From: Weeksellaceae bacterium
GTDB lineage: Bacteria; Bacteroidota; Bacteroidia; Flavobacteriales; Weeksellaceae
Reading direction: 5' to 3'
DNA length: 64,000 nucleotides
NCBI GenBank assembly: GCA_019459455.1
Contig: JAIBEX010000022.1
Location: forward strand, 124,001 to 188,000
Shown here: positions 36,201 to 44,424 of the stretch, piece by piece
How the letters are laid out: the number at the start of each line of letters is the position of its first letter
Numbering within the stretch: position 1 is the first letter of the stretch
The notes under the pieces: model-generated
The model's input: only the letters and a program-made list of their open reading frames with translations
What the model was told of the DNA's origin: nothing
The model's database searches: none
Program-made: the position numbers and the translations under genes

Positions 36201-39131
36201 CCGAAAGATGAGAGCATTGATCAGGTGAATGTCCAGTTTCAGATGGTAGCATTCAATGACGTGCAAACCGAGAGAGTAAATCTCAAAATCACTTCAGACA
36301 AAAAACCGTTAAGAATTGAAACCGTCACCTTCCGCGACAAACTTCAGCCCAATTCAAAAGAGAAATGGACCGTGAAAATCCTGGGTGATGACAAGGAAAA
36401 AGTGAATGCCGAAGTTCTGGCGAATATGTACGATATGTCCCTCGACCAGTTTGCTGTGAATACCTGGTCGTGGCAGCAGCTGTATCAGAAATATTTCATA
36501 GTAAATGCGTACGGAATTGATCAAAACCTGGCGCAGGAGCATTACAGCAAACGGATTCCGTATCTGAATTCCAAAAACGTTCGCATCCCTGAATTCAGGT
36601 GGTTTGATGGCGCCATTTATGGTAACCGGGAGATGGTGACGTACAGTGTAGCATCTGCTGTGAAAGCAGAAGGGTCAGCAAAAATGGAATCTCGTGCAGT
36701 CGGTAATCAATTGGCAGATTCTGCTGGGGTCCCACCACCACCACCTACAAACCAATCGGTCGCTGATAGCGATGGGGTATTAGACACAGTAGATGAGAAA
36801 GCGCTGGATAAAATCCCCGTCCGGCAAAACCTGAACGAAACGGCATTTTTCTACCCGAATCTAATGACCGACAAAGACGGTAACGTTACTTTTGAATTTA
36901 CCTCGCCGGAAGCCTTAACGCAGTGGAAACTGATGTTCCTTGCACATACCAAGGATGCGAGGGCAGCAACTTTAGAAAAAGAAGTCGTTACGCAGAAGGA
37001 ATTTTCCGTTACCCCAAATTACCCGAGATTCTTACGTGAAGGGGATGAACTGAACCTGCAGTCTAAACTTTCGAGTCTGATAAGCCAGAGTTTGAATGGC
37101 ACCGCACGACTTCAGATTCTGGATGCTTTTACAAACGAAGATATTTCTTCCAAATTCAAGGTTAATGAAATGCAGAAAGCCTTCAGTCTCGCTGAAAACG
37201 GAAATTCCGTCGTGAATTGGAAACTGAGTGTGCCGAATGATGTTTCTTCCATCATCATTAAGATTGTAGCGCAGGCCGGCAACTTCTCCGATGGGGAACA
37301 GAAAGCCATTGCCGTTCTTCCGAACAGGATGCTGGTGACCGATGCGGTGCCCATCTTTGTGAAGGAAGGCCAGACTAAAACCTTCACTCTTGAAAATTTA
37401 GCAAACAACAATTCAGCAACCGCCACTAACGTTGCCAATACTTTGGAACTGACGACGAATCCTATCTGGGAAATCATGTTTGCTTTACCAAGCCTGAAAA
37501 ACGACCAGAACAGTTCTGCGGATGTGGTGTTCAACAAATGGTTTGCGGATGTTTTGGCTTCCGAAATTTTCAAGGCCAACCCCAAACTGAAAACGGTTTT
37601 CGAGGAATATCAGCGCAAAGGACTGCTGACCTCCAATCTTGAAAAAAACCAGGAACTGAAACAGCTTCTTCTTGAGGAAACACCTTGGGTTCTCGACAGT
37701 AAAAATGAAACGGAGCAGATGGAAAAACTGGCTCGGCTGTTCGATGCGAATACAATGCGCAACTCCATACAAGCCGACTGGGCCGAACTTAAACAGCTTC
37801 AGAATCCGGACGGTGGATTCTCCTGGTATCAGGGTTATCCGAGTTCGTATTATACTTCGTTGTACATCCTGAAAAATCTGGGAAGGATCAATGAATGGCT
37901 GAAGGGGAATGTGGCAGATTATCAGGGTTCCGAGCAGAAAGAAATGGTTTCAAAACTTGTAAATTATGTTGATTCTGAAGTCCACAAATACTGGGAAGTG
38001 AAGAAGGAAAATGTCTGGAACAACTACGTTTTGGATTATCTGGACACCCGCCGTTACTGGGAAAGTCAGTATCCGCTGAAAGGAAAAGGCGCGCAGCTTA
38101 AGGCATTGGTGATTCAAAAAGCACCGAAAGCCGAGATTAAAGATTTTACCTTCTTCGGTCTGCACCGCGCTGCATTGCTTTTTGAGAGTTATAAACTCAA
38201 CACGCTTTCAAAAAAAATGATGACTTATCTGAAGGAAACTTCCACCGATACGGAAACACAGGGCGTATACTGGAAACAGAACTTGAACGACTGGGGTTGG
38301 TATTCCTCCAAAACGGTGAATCATGCAGGAACTTTGGAAGCCTTCAATAAACTGACGCCTACCGACCAAAATTTCATTGAAGAAATGAAGATTTGGCTCA
38401 TCACCCAGAAGGAAGTCAATTCCTGGGGAAGTTCGCGCGGAACGGCAGAAGTGATCTTCACCATCCTGAATTCCGGAAAATCATGGACTACCGCTGAAAG
38501 TGATAAAGCCACGATTCTTTGGGGCGGAAAAGAACTGGTAAATCCAGATACCAAGGCGACAGGCTATGTTAAAAGTTCATTGAAAGCTTCAGAAATAGAT
38601 AAAAAGCTAGGAACGGTTACCGTAACGAAACCCGGCCCCGGAATCGTTCAGGGCGGACTCTTCTGGCAGTATTATGAAGATCTGGACAAGATTAAATCCT
38701 CCGAATCCTATATTTCAATCACCAAAGAGCTGTACAAAAAAGTAAAAACGGTTAATGGCGAGGAACTGCAGAAAATAACGGCCGCGACTCCGCTGAAAGT
38801 GGGCGATAAAGTAACCGTGCGAATGATTCTGAACACCGATCGGAATATGGAATTCATTCACCTCAAGGATATGCGCGCGGCCGGCTTCGAACCGCTGAAC
38901 GTGATTTCAGGTTACGAGTGGAAGAACGGTTTGGGCTATTATCAGTCTACAAAGGATGCCTCCACCAATTTCTACATCCAGTACATGCCGAAAGGGAAAT
39001 ATGTATTTGAGTACGATTACGTATGCAATGCTTCCGGAACCTTCAGCAACGGCATCACGACGCTGCAGAACTATTACGCGCCGCAGATGAATGCGCATAC
39101 GATGGGAACCAGGGTGACAATTACTGAATAA
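33291..39131 (+). CDS. Alpha-2-macroglobulin-like secreted protein, no thioester
   Basis: 1946 residues with a signal peptide (MKNFTRIFTLFLLISLFSPLFGQ). The N-terminal 450 residues are helical and repeat-like. From about 540 the MG domains appear (QIFLDRAIYRPGQTVYFKI, then SYNGNFMLPSGKLNGNFSL). A proline-rich bait-like loop (GVPPPPPTN) lies near 1145, followed by ETAFFYPNLMTDKDGNVTFEF and VTPNYPRFLREGDEL (about 1240). The thioester site near residue 1400 reads LPSLKNDQNSSADVVF instead of a CxEQ motif; there is no Cys nearby. The helical toroid has NPDGGFSWYQG near 1505. Bacterial relatives are periplasmic and guard against proteases or belong to envelope stress systems. Confidence 0.9.
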   Translation: MKNFTRIFTLFLLISLFSPLFGQKYYDDQWKKVAENFKTGKYKSNLPIILEIQNQAMKDDNANQLIRSLKAEFSIVNQTRDDENNDSASQFFTKLSTFGRKLNGEQKLLYEVLLGEFFIDYYQNESWEINQRTNINNQDFAQIETWSKLDFKNFLTKHFAELETKKGTLQQVQLSKYKEIFEGTEDLDYFPTLFDWNATNQIEFLKNSNFFTPNELKVNHTKILSLYDELIAKNTSNSKLYFQHQKINYNCSFLNCKDRFIQLQSLVNSNAEGDYKLLILGEMMDLLTAENKFNEALQLAESAKKQYPKSKFLDNIRNKENQIINPALIIKFESHTQSNLPIHLVAEAKNVHQFSLNIYEVKDDVQNFMKYVRNSYDKNSFAAVKKSLVRKEMFELQDLKDYKTHKTSLEIKPLPSGIYLAEYVVDGAIQEHFYFIATQSRLIYDKKDERKPIGNQLKLVNRENGKSISNEGLKIYEYDGAKTVNVTNQSTDAAANFRFLDSGGKEYYRYYLVQQPKTNDFNLMHVYGDRYYGENEAVKQRDQAQIFLDRAIYRPGQTVYFKIINTKLLSEKESVASGVSQKITLHDANGEEITSQNFTTNEFGSYNGNFMLPSGKLNGNFSLQVQGNNVDAYQSFQVEEYKRPKFEVTIEPVKDEYKYGQTIEIKGKAMMFSGVPLSNATVNYEIKKKNIRWMYFWWYPRGNDNENSILGDVKTNDKGEFTLRIDLKKDETLDGIQVDNYEINASVTDINGETQSETANVKVASVSHYIKADEIKDTFTDENIKIKVETKNYNDQNLKKPYQVKLSKLVPEERIFRSNFESEIQDLPKLSKQEFIQKFPHDYFSKEEKDSVVQSVILNGVQKTDESLDLGKLVAGKYKLELYNIEDRDTIKTEKTFEVFDKRFLTDTQKPFLKVLQPKSEFKRSEKAKIFVYSAIPDALVNIYVQNGNGETVTEQRKFKNGVLEYDVAFPKDESIDQVNVQFQMVAFNDVQTERVNLKITSDKKPLRIETVTFRDKLQPNSKEKWTVKILGDDKEKVNAEVLANMYDMSLDQFAVNTWSWQQLYQKYFIVNAYGIDQNLAQEHYSKRIPYLNSKNVRIPEFRWFDGAIYGNREMVTYSVASAVKAEGSAKMESRAVGNQLADSAGVPPPPPTNQSVADSDGVLDTVDEKALDKIPVRQNLNETAFFYPNLMTDKDGNVTFEFTSPEALTQWKLMFLAHTKDARAATLEKEVVTQKEFSVTPNYPRFLREGDELNLQSKLSSLISQSLNGTARLQILDAFTNEDISSKFKVNEMQKAFSLAENGNSVVNWKLSVPNDVSSIIIKIVAQAGNFSDGEQKAIAVLPNRMLVTDAVPIFVKEGQTKTFTLENLANNNSATATNVANTLELTTNPIWEIMFALPSLKNDQNSSADVVFNKWFADVLASEIFKANPKLKTVFEEYQRKGLLTSNLEKNQELKQLLLEETPWVLDSKNETEQMEKLARLFDANTMRNSIQADWAELKQLQNPDGGFSWYQGYPSSYYTSLYILKNLGRINEWLKGNVADYQGSEQKEMVSKLVNYVDSEVHKYWEVKKENVWNNYVLDYLDTRRYWESQYPLKGKGAQLKALVIQKAPKAEIKDFTFFGLHRAALLFESYKLNTLSKKMMTYLKETSTDTETQGVYWKQNLNDWGWYSSKTVNHAGTLEAFNKLTPTDQNFIEEMKIWLITQKEVNSWGSSRGTAEVIFTILNSGKSWTTAESDKATILWGGKELVNPDTKATGYVKSSLKASEIDKKLGTVTVTKPGPGIVQGGLFWQYYEDLDKIKSSESYISITKELYKKVKTVNGEELQKITAATPLKVGDKVTVRMILNTDRNMEFIHLKDMRAAGFEPLNVISGYEWKNGLGYYQSTKDASTNFYIQYMPKGKYVFEYDYVCNASGTFSNGITTLQNYYAPQMNAHTMGTRVTITE

Positions 39132-39178
39132 AGGTGAAATTCTGAATGCATACCCAAACTTGCAATTAATTTTTTGTA

Positions 39179-39210
39179 AAACCGCTTCCCATTTTGGAGC
39201 GGTTTATTTT
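39179..39210 (+). terminator. Terminator of the macroglobulin-like gene
   Basis: AAACCGCT / AGCGGTTT stem (8 bp), 11-base loop, then ATTTTT. Confidence 0.7.
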
Positions 39211-39245
39211 TAAATGTTTATTTTTGCACACGTTTTACGACAACC

Positions 39246-39317
39246 GGCCCCATAGTTTAATGGATAGAATTGAAGATTCCGGTTCTTCAGGTTGAGGTTC
39301 GATTCCTCATGGGGCTA
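39246..39317 (+). tRNA. tRNA-Arg (anticodon CCG)
   Basis: 72 bases. Acceptor GGCCCCA / TGGGGCT with discriminator A, T8 and A9 in place, anticodon stem GAAGA/TCTTC around TTCCGGT (anticodon CCG), four-base variable loop, T arm TGAGG-TTCGATT-CCTCA. CCA is not encoded. Reads CGG codons. Confidence 0.93.
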
Positions 39318-39319
39318 CA

Positions 39320-39347
39320 AACCGTCTTTTTCTGGACGGTTTTTTTT
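39320..39347 (+). terminator. Terminator of tRNA-Arg(CCG)
   Basis: ACCGTC / GACGGT stem, then eight T residues directly after. Confidence 0.8.
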
Positions 39348-39450
39348 GTTGTTAGGCCAAGGAATTTACCCCAAATGACATCTTTCATATTGACCAACTC
39401 CAAAAAAGTGCTTAACTTTAGTCTATAAATAATCCACAAAAGTTTAAGTC

Positions 39451-39687
39451 ATGGAGAACCATATTTTAACCAACGAGTTTCCGGAGTATGTTCAGAAAAT
39501 TGTAGATTTAAAGTTGAATGACGCTGCGTTTCTGAAGATGTATGTAAATTATGAGGAGGTGAATGCGCTCATTCAGCATTACGAAGAAGGGGAGGTGAAC
39601 CATACCACAGATGAACACCTTACCGATTTGCGCAAAAAAAGACTTCATCTGAAGGACGATATCTACGCCTATCTGCATGCGAATTAG
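39451..39687 (+). CDS. YdcH/DUF465-like small protein
   Basis: 78 residues. LTNEFPEYVQKIVDLKLNDAAFLKMYVNYEEVNALIQHYE and the end LRKKRLHLKDDIYAYL closely follow the DUF465/YdcH plan: HxLxxEFPE, then NxxFxxLxxxYxxxxxxI, then LKKxRLxLKDE. It is a helical hairpin, cytosolic, without known enzymatic activity. It lies alone between the tRNA and the NlpC/P60 gene, with a terminator after it. Confidence 0.75.
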   Translation: MENHILTNEFPEYVQKIVDLKLNDAAFLKMYVNYEEVNALIQHYEEGEVNHTTDEHLTDLRKKRLHLKDDIYAYLHAN

Positions 39688-39714
39688 ATTTTTCATTATT
39701 TCAGTTATACCTCA

Positions 39715-39737
39715 GGCGGCTCAAAAGGCCGCTTTTT
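39715..39737 (+). terminator. Terminator after the YdcH-like gene
   Basis: GCGGC / GCCGC stem, 7-base loop, then TTTTT. Confidence 0.7.
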
Positions 39738-39807
39738 GTATGGATATGCCTGCCGTACGACCCGTTTCTGGCACAATGTTTTCTGGACGCTCAGCAAAAG
39801 TACTCCC

Positions 39808-40431
39808 GTGAAGATCATTTATTTCATTTTGACAATTGCGTTTACTTCATCCTGCACCAAGAGTTCAGAAAGTGACCGTGTGAGAAATGAATGGGGCAAA
39901 CTCCTGAATCAGAACGGTAGGAAACACTCCGTTTTGGAATCTAATCCATCGGCGGCTGGACCACTACAGCATGGACAGACCATGACAAATTCCGGTCCGC
40001 AACCAGGCCGTACAGGTATGCGCAAAGGAGCGCAGGTTCGGGAGCAGTTGGTTGGTTTTGCGCGAAGCTATATGGGAACGCCTTATCTGTACGGCGCCAT
40101 GGATCCACAAACCGGTTTCGACTGTTCCGGGTTTATCAACTTTGTGTTCAATCATTATAAATACAAGGTGCCGCGTTCCTCAAAGGATTTTTTTCATTTT
40201 GGACGGCAGATTGAAATAAATAAGGTGCAGAAGGGCGACCTCGTCATCTTTACCGGTACCGAACCAAATTCGCAGGAAGTGGGGCACATCGGCATTGTAC
40301 TCGCGGCCAGGGGCATGGATTCTCAGTTTATCCACTCCTCCAGCGGCAAGGCCAATGGCGTAACCATTTCCTCTCTGTCCGAGCCTCATTACGCTAAAAG
40401 GCTCGTGAAGGCAATCTCCGTAATTGACTAA
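39808..40431 (+). CDS. NlpC/P60 family lipoprotein endopeptidase
   Basis: 207 residues from GTG 39808. The frame is open upstream to a TTG at 39736, but that start would sit inside the preceding terminator, and GTG opens a lipoprotein signal (VKIIYFILTIAFTSSC, Cys 16). A Gly/Gln-rich linker follows. The C40 domain has the nucleophile in FDCSGFINFVF, the His in VGHIGIVLA and a polar third residue near FIHSSSGKANG. It probably cleaves D-Glu-mDAP bonds in peptidoglycan while anchored to a membrane. Confidence 0.85.
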   Translation: MKIIYFILTIAFTSSCTKSSESDRVRNEWGKLLNQNGRKHSVLESNPSAAGPLQHGQTMTNSGPQPGRTGMRKGAQVREQLVGFARSYMGTPYLYGAMDPQTGFDCSGFINFVFNHYKYKVPRSSKDFFHFGRQIEINKVQKGDLVIFTGTEPNSQEVGHIGIVLAARGMDSQFIHSSSGKANGVTISSLSEPHYAKRLVKAISVID

Positions 40432-40473
40432 TTCGGAAGTCACGGAATCTTGATTTTTTTCGAAAAAACACGT

Positions 40474-40504
40474 TTTGTTTTTCACATTATTTCGCTTATT
40501 TTTG
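40474..40504 (+). promoter_or_regulatory. Promoter of dnaX, full Bacteroidetes consensus
   Basis: TTTG at 40474-40477, exactly 19 bases, then TATTTTTG at 40497-40504. The dnaX ATG starts five bases after the box, so the transcript is probably leaderless. Confidence 0.75.
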
Positions 40505-40508
40505 ACGA

Positions 40509-42178
40509 ATGGAAAACTTCGTTGTTTCAGCCCGAAAATACCGTCCGCAGGAGTTTGACACCGTAGTTGGTCAGTCACACATCACGGACACGCTGGAGCA
40601 CGCCATAGAAGAGAACCAGTTGGCTCAGGCTTTACTGTTCTGCGGGCCTCGCGGCGTAGGAAAGACGACCTGTGCGCGGATTCTTGCCCGCAAGATCAAT
40701 GAAAGGGAAGGAGCAACCTCCGAGGACGGCTTTGCCTATAACATCTATGAACTGGATGCAGCGTCAAACAACGGTGTGGAACATATCCGCGACCTTACGG
40801 ACCAGGTGCGGTTTGCCCCGCAGGTTGGAAAATACAAGGTCTATATCATTGATGAGGTGCACATGCTGAGCCAGGCAGCATTCAATGCCTTTCTGAAGAC
40901 ACTGGAAGAACCTCCCGCACACGCGATTTTCATCCTGGCGACCACCGAGAAACACAAGATTATCCCCACTATTCTCTCCAGATGTCAGATTTTCGATTTT
41001 AAAAGGATTACGATTGAAGATATTCATGAATATTTACGTGGAATTGCAGCTAAGGAAGGGATAAAATATGAAGATGATGCCCTTTACATGATTGCGCAGA
41101 AGGCCGACGGTGCTTTGCGGGATGCACTATCTATTTTTGACAGGCTTTCCACTTTTTCTCAGAAAAATATTACGCTGCAGAAAGCGGCTGAAGTCCTCAA
41201 TATTCTGGATTACGACCAATATCTTAAGATTGTGGATCTCGCAAATGAGAATAACATTCCCGACGTCCTTACCGCCTTTAACGAGATTGTGAAAAAAGGC
41301 TTTGACCCCCATCTTTTCATTGCGGGACTTGGAAGTCATTTCCGCGACCTGATGATGGCGCAGAATCCCTCCACTTTAGGTTTAATAGAAGTAGGAGAAG
41401 GTACAAAGGCACGGTTTGCAGAACAGAGCCTGAAGTGGGCCCCGCAGCAGCTCATTGACGGTATAGAAATCTGTAACCATGCAGACATTAATTACAAGAA
41501 TTCAAAGAATCCGCGTCTGACCGTCGAAATTGCCCTCATGCAGCTGTCAAGCCTTTCCGCAGGTGGCAGTCCGGCTAAAAAAAAAAATTCCTGATTTTAG
41601 CTCCGTTTGCTGATGTTGTAGTACCAAACACCATAAGTCCACCAAAAGAAGTTGTGGCGGAACCCGAAAAACCGGCCATTCAAAAAGCGGTACAGCCGGT
41701 AATCAAAGACAAACCAGCTCCTTACTCAAAATTCAGCATTCAGCGAAAACTTCAGAACACGGAAGAGGAGGTGCAGGATTTTGTCCGGAGCACCGAAGAA
41801 GAGGAGCTTCCGAACAATCACTTTACCGAGACCGACCTGCAAACCGAATGGAAGTGGTTCCTGGAGGAGATCCAGAAAAAAGACATTGTAATCTATAATG
41901 CCATCAGTGGTTTCAAACTTCAGAAGGAAGATGAGGACCAAATCCTTATCCATTATCCTTCCGACACCGCTAAGTCTGAATTTGACAAGGTTTCCAATGA
42001 TTTTTTAAACCATTTCAGGCATAAGGTAAATCACTACCGCCTGAAAGTAGAGTATAGGATGGACGCTGTGAACCTGAAGAAAGAAATCGTGACCAAACGC
42101 AGCCTTTTTGAGAAATATGTACAGATAAATCCGGTCCTTCGCGACCTGGAGGAACTGTTTAAACTGGACCTAAATTAA
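40509..42178 (+). CDS. dnaX: DNA polymerase III subunit gamma/tau, frame changes at an A11 run
   Basis: Clamp-loader ATPase. In frame from 40509 it gives 361 residues ending PAKKKNS at 41594, a gamma-like product. The -1 frame is open right after the A11 run (41577-41587) and continues FLILAPFADVVVPN... to 42178, giving a tau-like product of about 556 residues with the flavobacterial C-terminal domain (TEWKWFLEEIQKKD..., KRSLFEKYVQINPVLRDLEELF). Walker A is FCGPRGVGKTTCA, Walker B YIIDEVHML, sensor 1 LATTEKHKIIPTILSRCQ. The four-cysteine zinc module after Walker A is absent. One extra A or two fewer would join the frames, so either slippage makes both forms or the run has an error. Confidence 0.85.
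41577..41587 (+). promoter_or_regulatory. A11 slippery run inside dnaX
   Basis: Eleven A residues in register AAA-AAA-AAA-AAT with the gamma frame. Transcriptional or ribosomal slippage here would shift reading to the tau frame. Thermus dnaX (A9) and E. coli dnaX (A6G) use comparable sites. No clear stimulatory hairpin was seen in the next 60 bases. Confidence 0.55.
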
Positions 42179-42199
42179 TACCGCACCCTGAATAAGCAG

Positions 42200-43279
42200 A
42201 TGGAACTTACAGAACTAAAAAACAACTGGATTTCACAGTTTCCCCACCCCCTTGTCATTGCAGGACCCTGCAGCGCTGAGAGTGAATCACAGATGCTGGA
42301 AACAGCACGACGGATGCAGGATTCCGGGGCTGCAATCCCGGTATTCCGCGCAGGAATATGGAAACCCAGGACGAAGCCCAATGGTTTTGAAGGCGTAGGT
42401 ACCATTGGACTGGCATGGTTAAAAAAGGTCAGGGAGGAATTCGGTTTTAAGACGGCTACCGAAGTGGCCAATGCCCACCACGTGAAGGCCGCTTTGGATG
42501 CGGATGTCGATATTTTGTGGATAGGTGCCCGCACGACAGTAAATCCTTTTGCTGTTCAGGAAATTGCGGATGCCCTTCACGGAACACAGAAAACGGTGCT
42601 TGTAAAGAACCCGGTGAATCCGGATCTTGCGCTGTGGATTGGAGCACTGGAAAGGCTTTTGGGAGCGGGTATTCACAATCTCGGAGCCATACACAGGGGT
42701 TTTAGCACTTACCGCAAAACAAATTACCGCAACATCCCCAACTGGCAGATTGCGCTGGACTTCAAGAATCAGTTTCCCGATATTCCGCTCATTGTAGATC
42801 CCTCACACATCTGTGGCAACCGGACCGGTTTGGCATCTGTTGCCCAGGAGGCCTTGAATGTTGGATATCAGGGCGTAATGATTGAAACACACAGTAACCC
42901 GGATGCGGCCTGGAGCGATGCGCGTCAGCAAATCACCCCGGAGGTCCTGGCTGTACTGCTTCAGAATTTAAAGGTAAGGAGCACCCGGGTTTCGGGCTTT
43001 GATGAGGAACTGGAACGTTACCGGACCCTTATTTCAGATTTGGACTTCCAGGTTATTGACCTGCTTTCCCAACGGATGAATATTTCTGAAAAAATCGGAC
43101 TTATAAAAAGCGACCACAACCTTACGATTTTCCAGCCGGACCGCTGGAAGGCAGTTACCGAATATGCGGTAAGAAAAGCGGAAGAAACCGGAATGTCCCA
43201 GGATTTCATTGAAAAGATTTTCAAGGCCATCCATGAACAGTCCGTTGATGTGCAGAATAATGTCATGCGGACCAAATAA
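42200..43279 (+). CDS. DAHP synthase / chorismate mutase type II fusion
   Basis: 359 residues. Residues 1-260 are a KDO8P/AroG-beta-type DAHP synthase (VIAGPCSAESESQML, RAGIWKPRTKPNGFEGVG, GARTTVNPFAVQEIADAL, VKNPVNPDLALW, LIVDPSHICGNR), which condenses PEP and erythrose-4-phosphate at the entry of the shikimate pathway. Residues about 265-359 are an AroQ-type chorismate mutase (YRTLISDLDFQVIDLLSQRM, then EKIFKAIHEQSVDVQN). The mutase domain probably gives allosteric control by prephenate or aromatic end products. It follows dnaX by 22 bases. Confidence 0.93.
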   Translation: MELTELKNNWISQFPHPLVIAGPCSAESESQMLETARRMQDSGAAIPVFRAGIWKPRTKPNGFEGVGTIGLAWLKKVREEFGFKTATEVANAHHVKAALDADVDILWIGARTTVNPFAVQEIADALHGTQKTVLVKNPVNPDLALWIGALERLLGAGIHNLGAIHRGFSTYRKTNYRNIPNWQIALDFKNQFPDIPLIVDPSHICGNRTGLASVAQEALNVGYQGVMIETHSNPDAAWSDARQQITPEVLAVLLQNLKVRSTRVSGFDEELERYRTLISDLDFQVIDLLSQRMNISEKIGLIKSDHNLTIFQPDRWKAVTEYAVRKAEETGMSQDFIEKIFKAIHEQSVDVQNNVMRTK

Positions 43280-43303
43280 CAAACAACAAAAGGCGCGATC
43301 ATA

Positions 43304-44227
43304 ATGAAAGGACTTGTAATAAAATCAACCGGCAGCTGGTATCAGGTAATGGATCATGACAGCAGGAAGGTTTACGAAGCCCGGATCCGCGGCAAATTTA
43401 AGCTTATTAAAACCCGGCTAACAAATCCACTTGCCGTTGGGGATCATGTGGAATTTCAGCTGGAACAGGATGAAGTGGCCTGGATTACACATATTGAACC
43501 CCGCAGGAATTATCTGATCAGGAAATCTGTGAATCTTTCCAAAGAAGCTCATATCATTGCTTCCAATATTGATATCGCCTGTTTTATCTATACCCTGAAG
43601 TTCCCGGAGACCTCCCTGGGATTTCTGGACCGCTTTCTTGCCTGCTGTGAGGCTTACAACATTGAGCCACTGATTCTCATGAGCAAGATGGATACCCTGA
43701 ATGAAGAGGAGATTGAAATCATTAAAAATATTGAAACGGTTTATAGGGAAATAGGTTACAATACCCTGCAGGTTTCTTCCTATTCCAAATTAAACCTGGA
43801 TCTGCTTCAGCAAAAGGTTAAGGATAAAGTTTCCGTATTCTTTGGTCATTCCGGCGCCGGGAAATCTACGCTTGTAAATGCGTTCCAGCCCAATCTGAAC
43901 CTGAAGACATCCGAGATCTCCGAGAGCCATTTGAAAGGAAAACATACCACCACGTTTGCTCAGATGCATTTCTGGGACTTTGGCGGAAGCGTGATTGACA
44001 CGCCCGGTGTGCGGGAATTTGCGATGATTGATGTAAAGAAAGAAGAGATCCAGCATTTTTTTCCGGACATCTTCAGGAAAACTGACGAATGTAAATTTTA
44101 CAACTGCCTCCACATCAACGAGCCCAAATGCGCGGTAACCGCTGGTCTGGAAACCGGAATAATTCAGGAAACACGTTATTTTACGTATCTGAAACTCATG
44201 GAAGAAGCCGAAGCACTGGAATTATAA
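43304..44227 (+). CDS. rsgA: Ribosome small subunit-dependent GTPase A
   Basis: 307 residues. RsgA checks the decoding centre during late 30S assembly. N-terminal OB fold (about 1-75), then a circularly permuted GTPase: G4 LMSKMD, G1 FGHSGAGKSTLVNAF, G2 near KHTTTFAQM, G3 DTPGVREF. The C-terminal zinc site is CKFYNCLHINEPKC, with three Cys and one His. Length and domain order are normal. The start ATG follows a 24-base gap after the aro gene. Confidence 0.95.
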   Translation: MKGLVIKSTGSWYQVMDHDSRKVYEARIRGKFKLIKTRLTNPLAVGDHVEFQLEQDEVAWITHIEPRRNYLIRKSVNLSKEAHIIASNIDIACFIYTLKFPETSLGFLDRFLACCEAYNIEPLILMSKMDTLNEEEIEIIKNIETVYREIGYNTLQVSSYSKLNLDLLQQKVKDKVSVFFGHSGAGKSTLVNAFQPNLNLKTSEISESHLKGKHTTTFAQMHFWDFGGSVIDTPGVREFAMIDVKKEEIQHFFPDIFRKTDECKFYNCLHINEPKCAVTAGLETGIIQETRYFTYLKLMEEAEALEL

Positions 44228-44245
44228 GACCGAATTCGCCGGTAT

Positions 44246-44269
44246 AAAAAAACCCAGCCGAAGCTGGGT
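44246..44269 (-). terminator. Minus-oriented terminator hairpin after rsgA
   Basis: ACCCAGC / GCTGGGT stem. Read on the minus strand it has a TTCG tetraloop and is followed by seven T. Both flanking genes are on the plus strand, so it faces antisense transcripts. On the plus strand the hairpin is followed by A residues. Confidence 0.6.
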
Positions 44270-44396
44270 AAAAACTAATAACCATGAAAACTCAAATTAA
44301 ACATGAGAATCGTAAATAAAGTTGCAACAAGTGTGCCAAGATTTACATGTGAAACTCTTTGTTCGAATCTTCATTACAAATGTATAAAAGATTTTG

Positions 44397-44404
44397 TAGA
44401 TTTG
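44397..44404 (+). promoter_or_regulatory. Probable -7 box of ndk
   Basis: TAGATTTG, 20 bases before the ndk ATG. No -33 match. Confidence 0.45.
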
Positions 44405-44424
44405 CGCCTTAAAAAATAAGATAT

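Noticed and set aside
36700-36800. Proline and Asp-rich stretch as a break or assembly join in the macroglobulin gene
   Set aside because: The frame runs through without interruption and such a loop is normal at the bait position.
39246-39317. tRNA-Arg(CCG) as the boundary of a mobile island
   Set aside because: Flanking genes look like ordinary chromosomal genes and no tRNA fragment repeat was seen.
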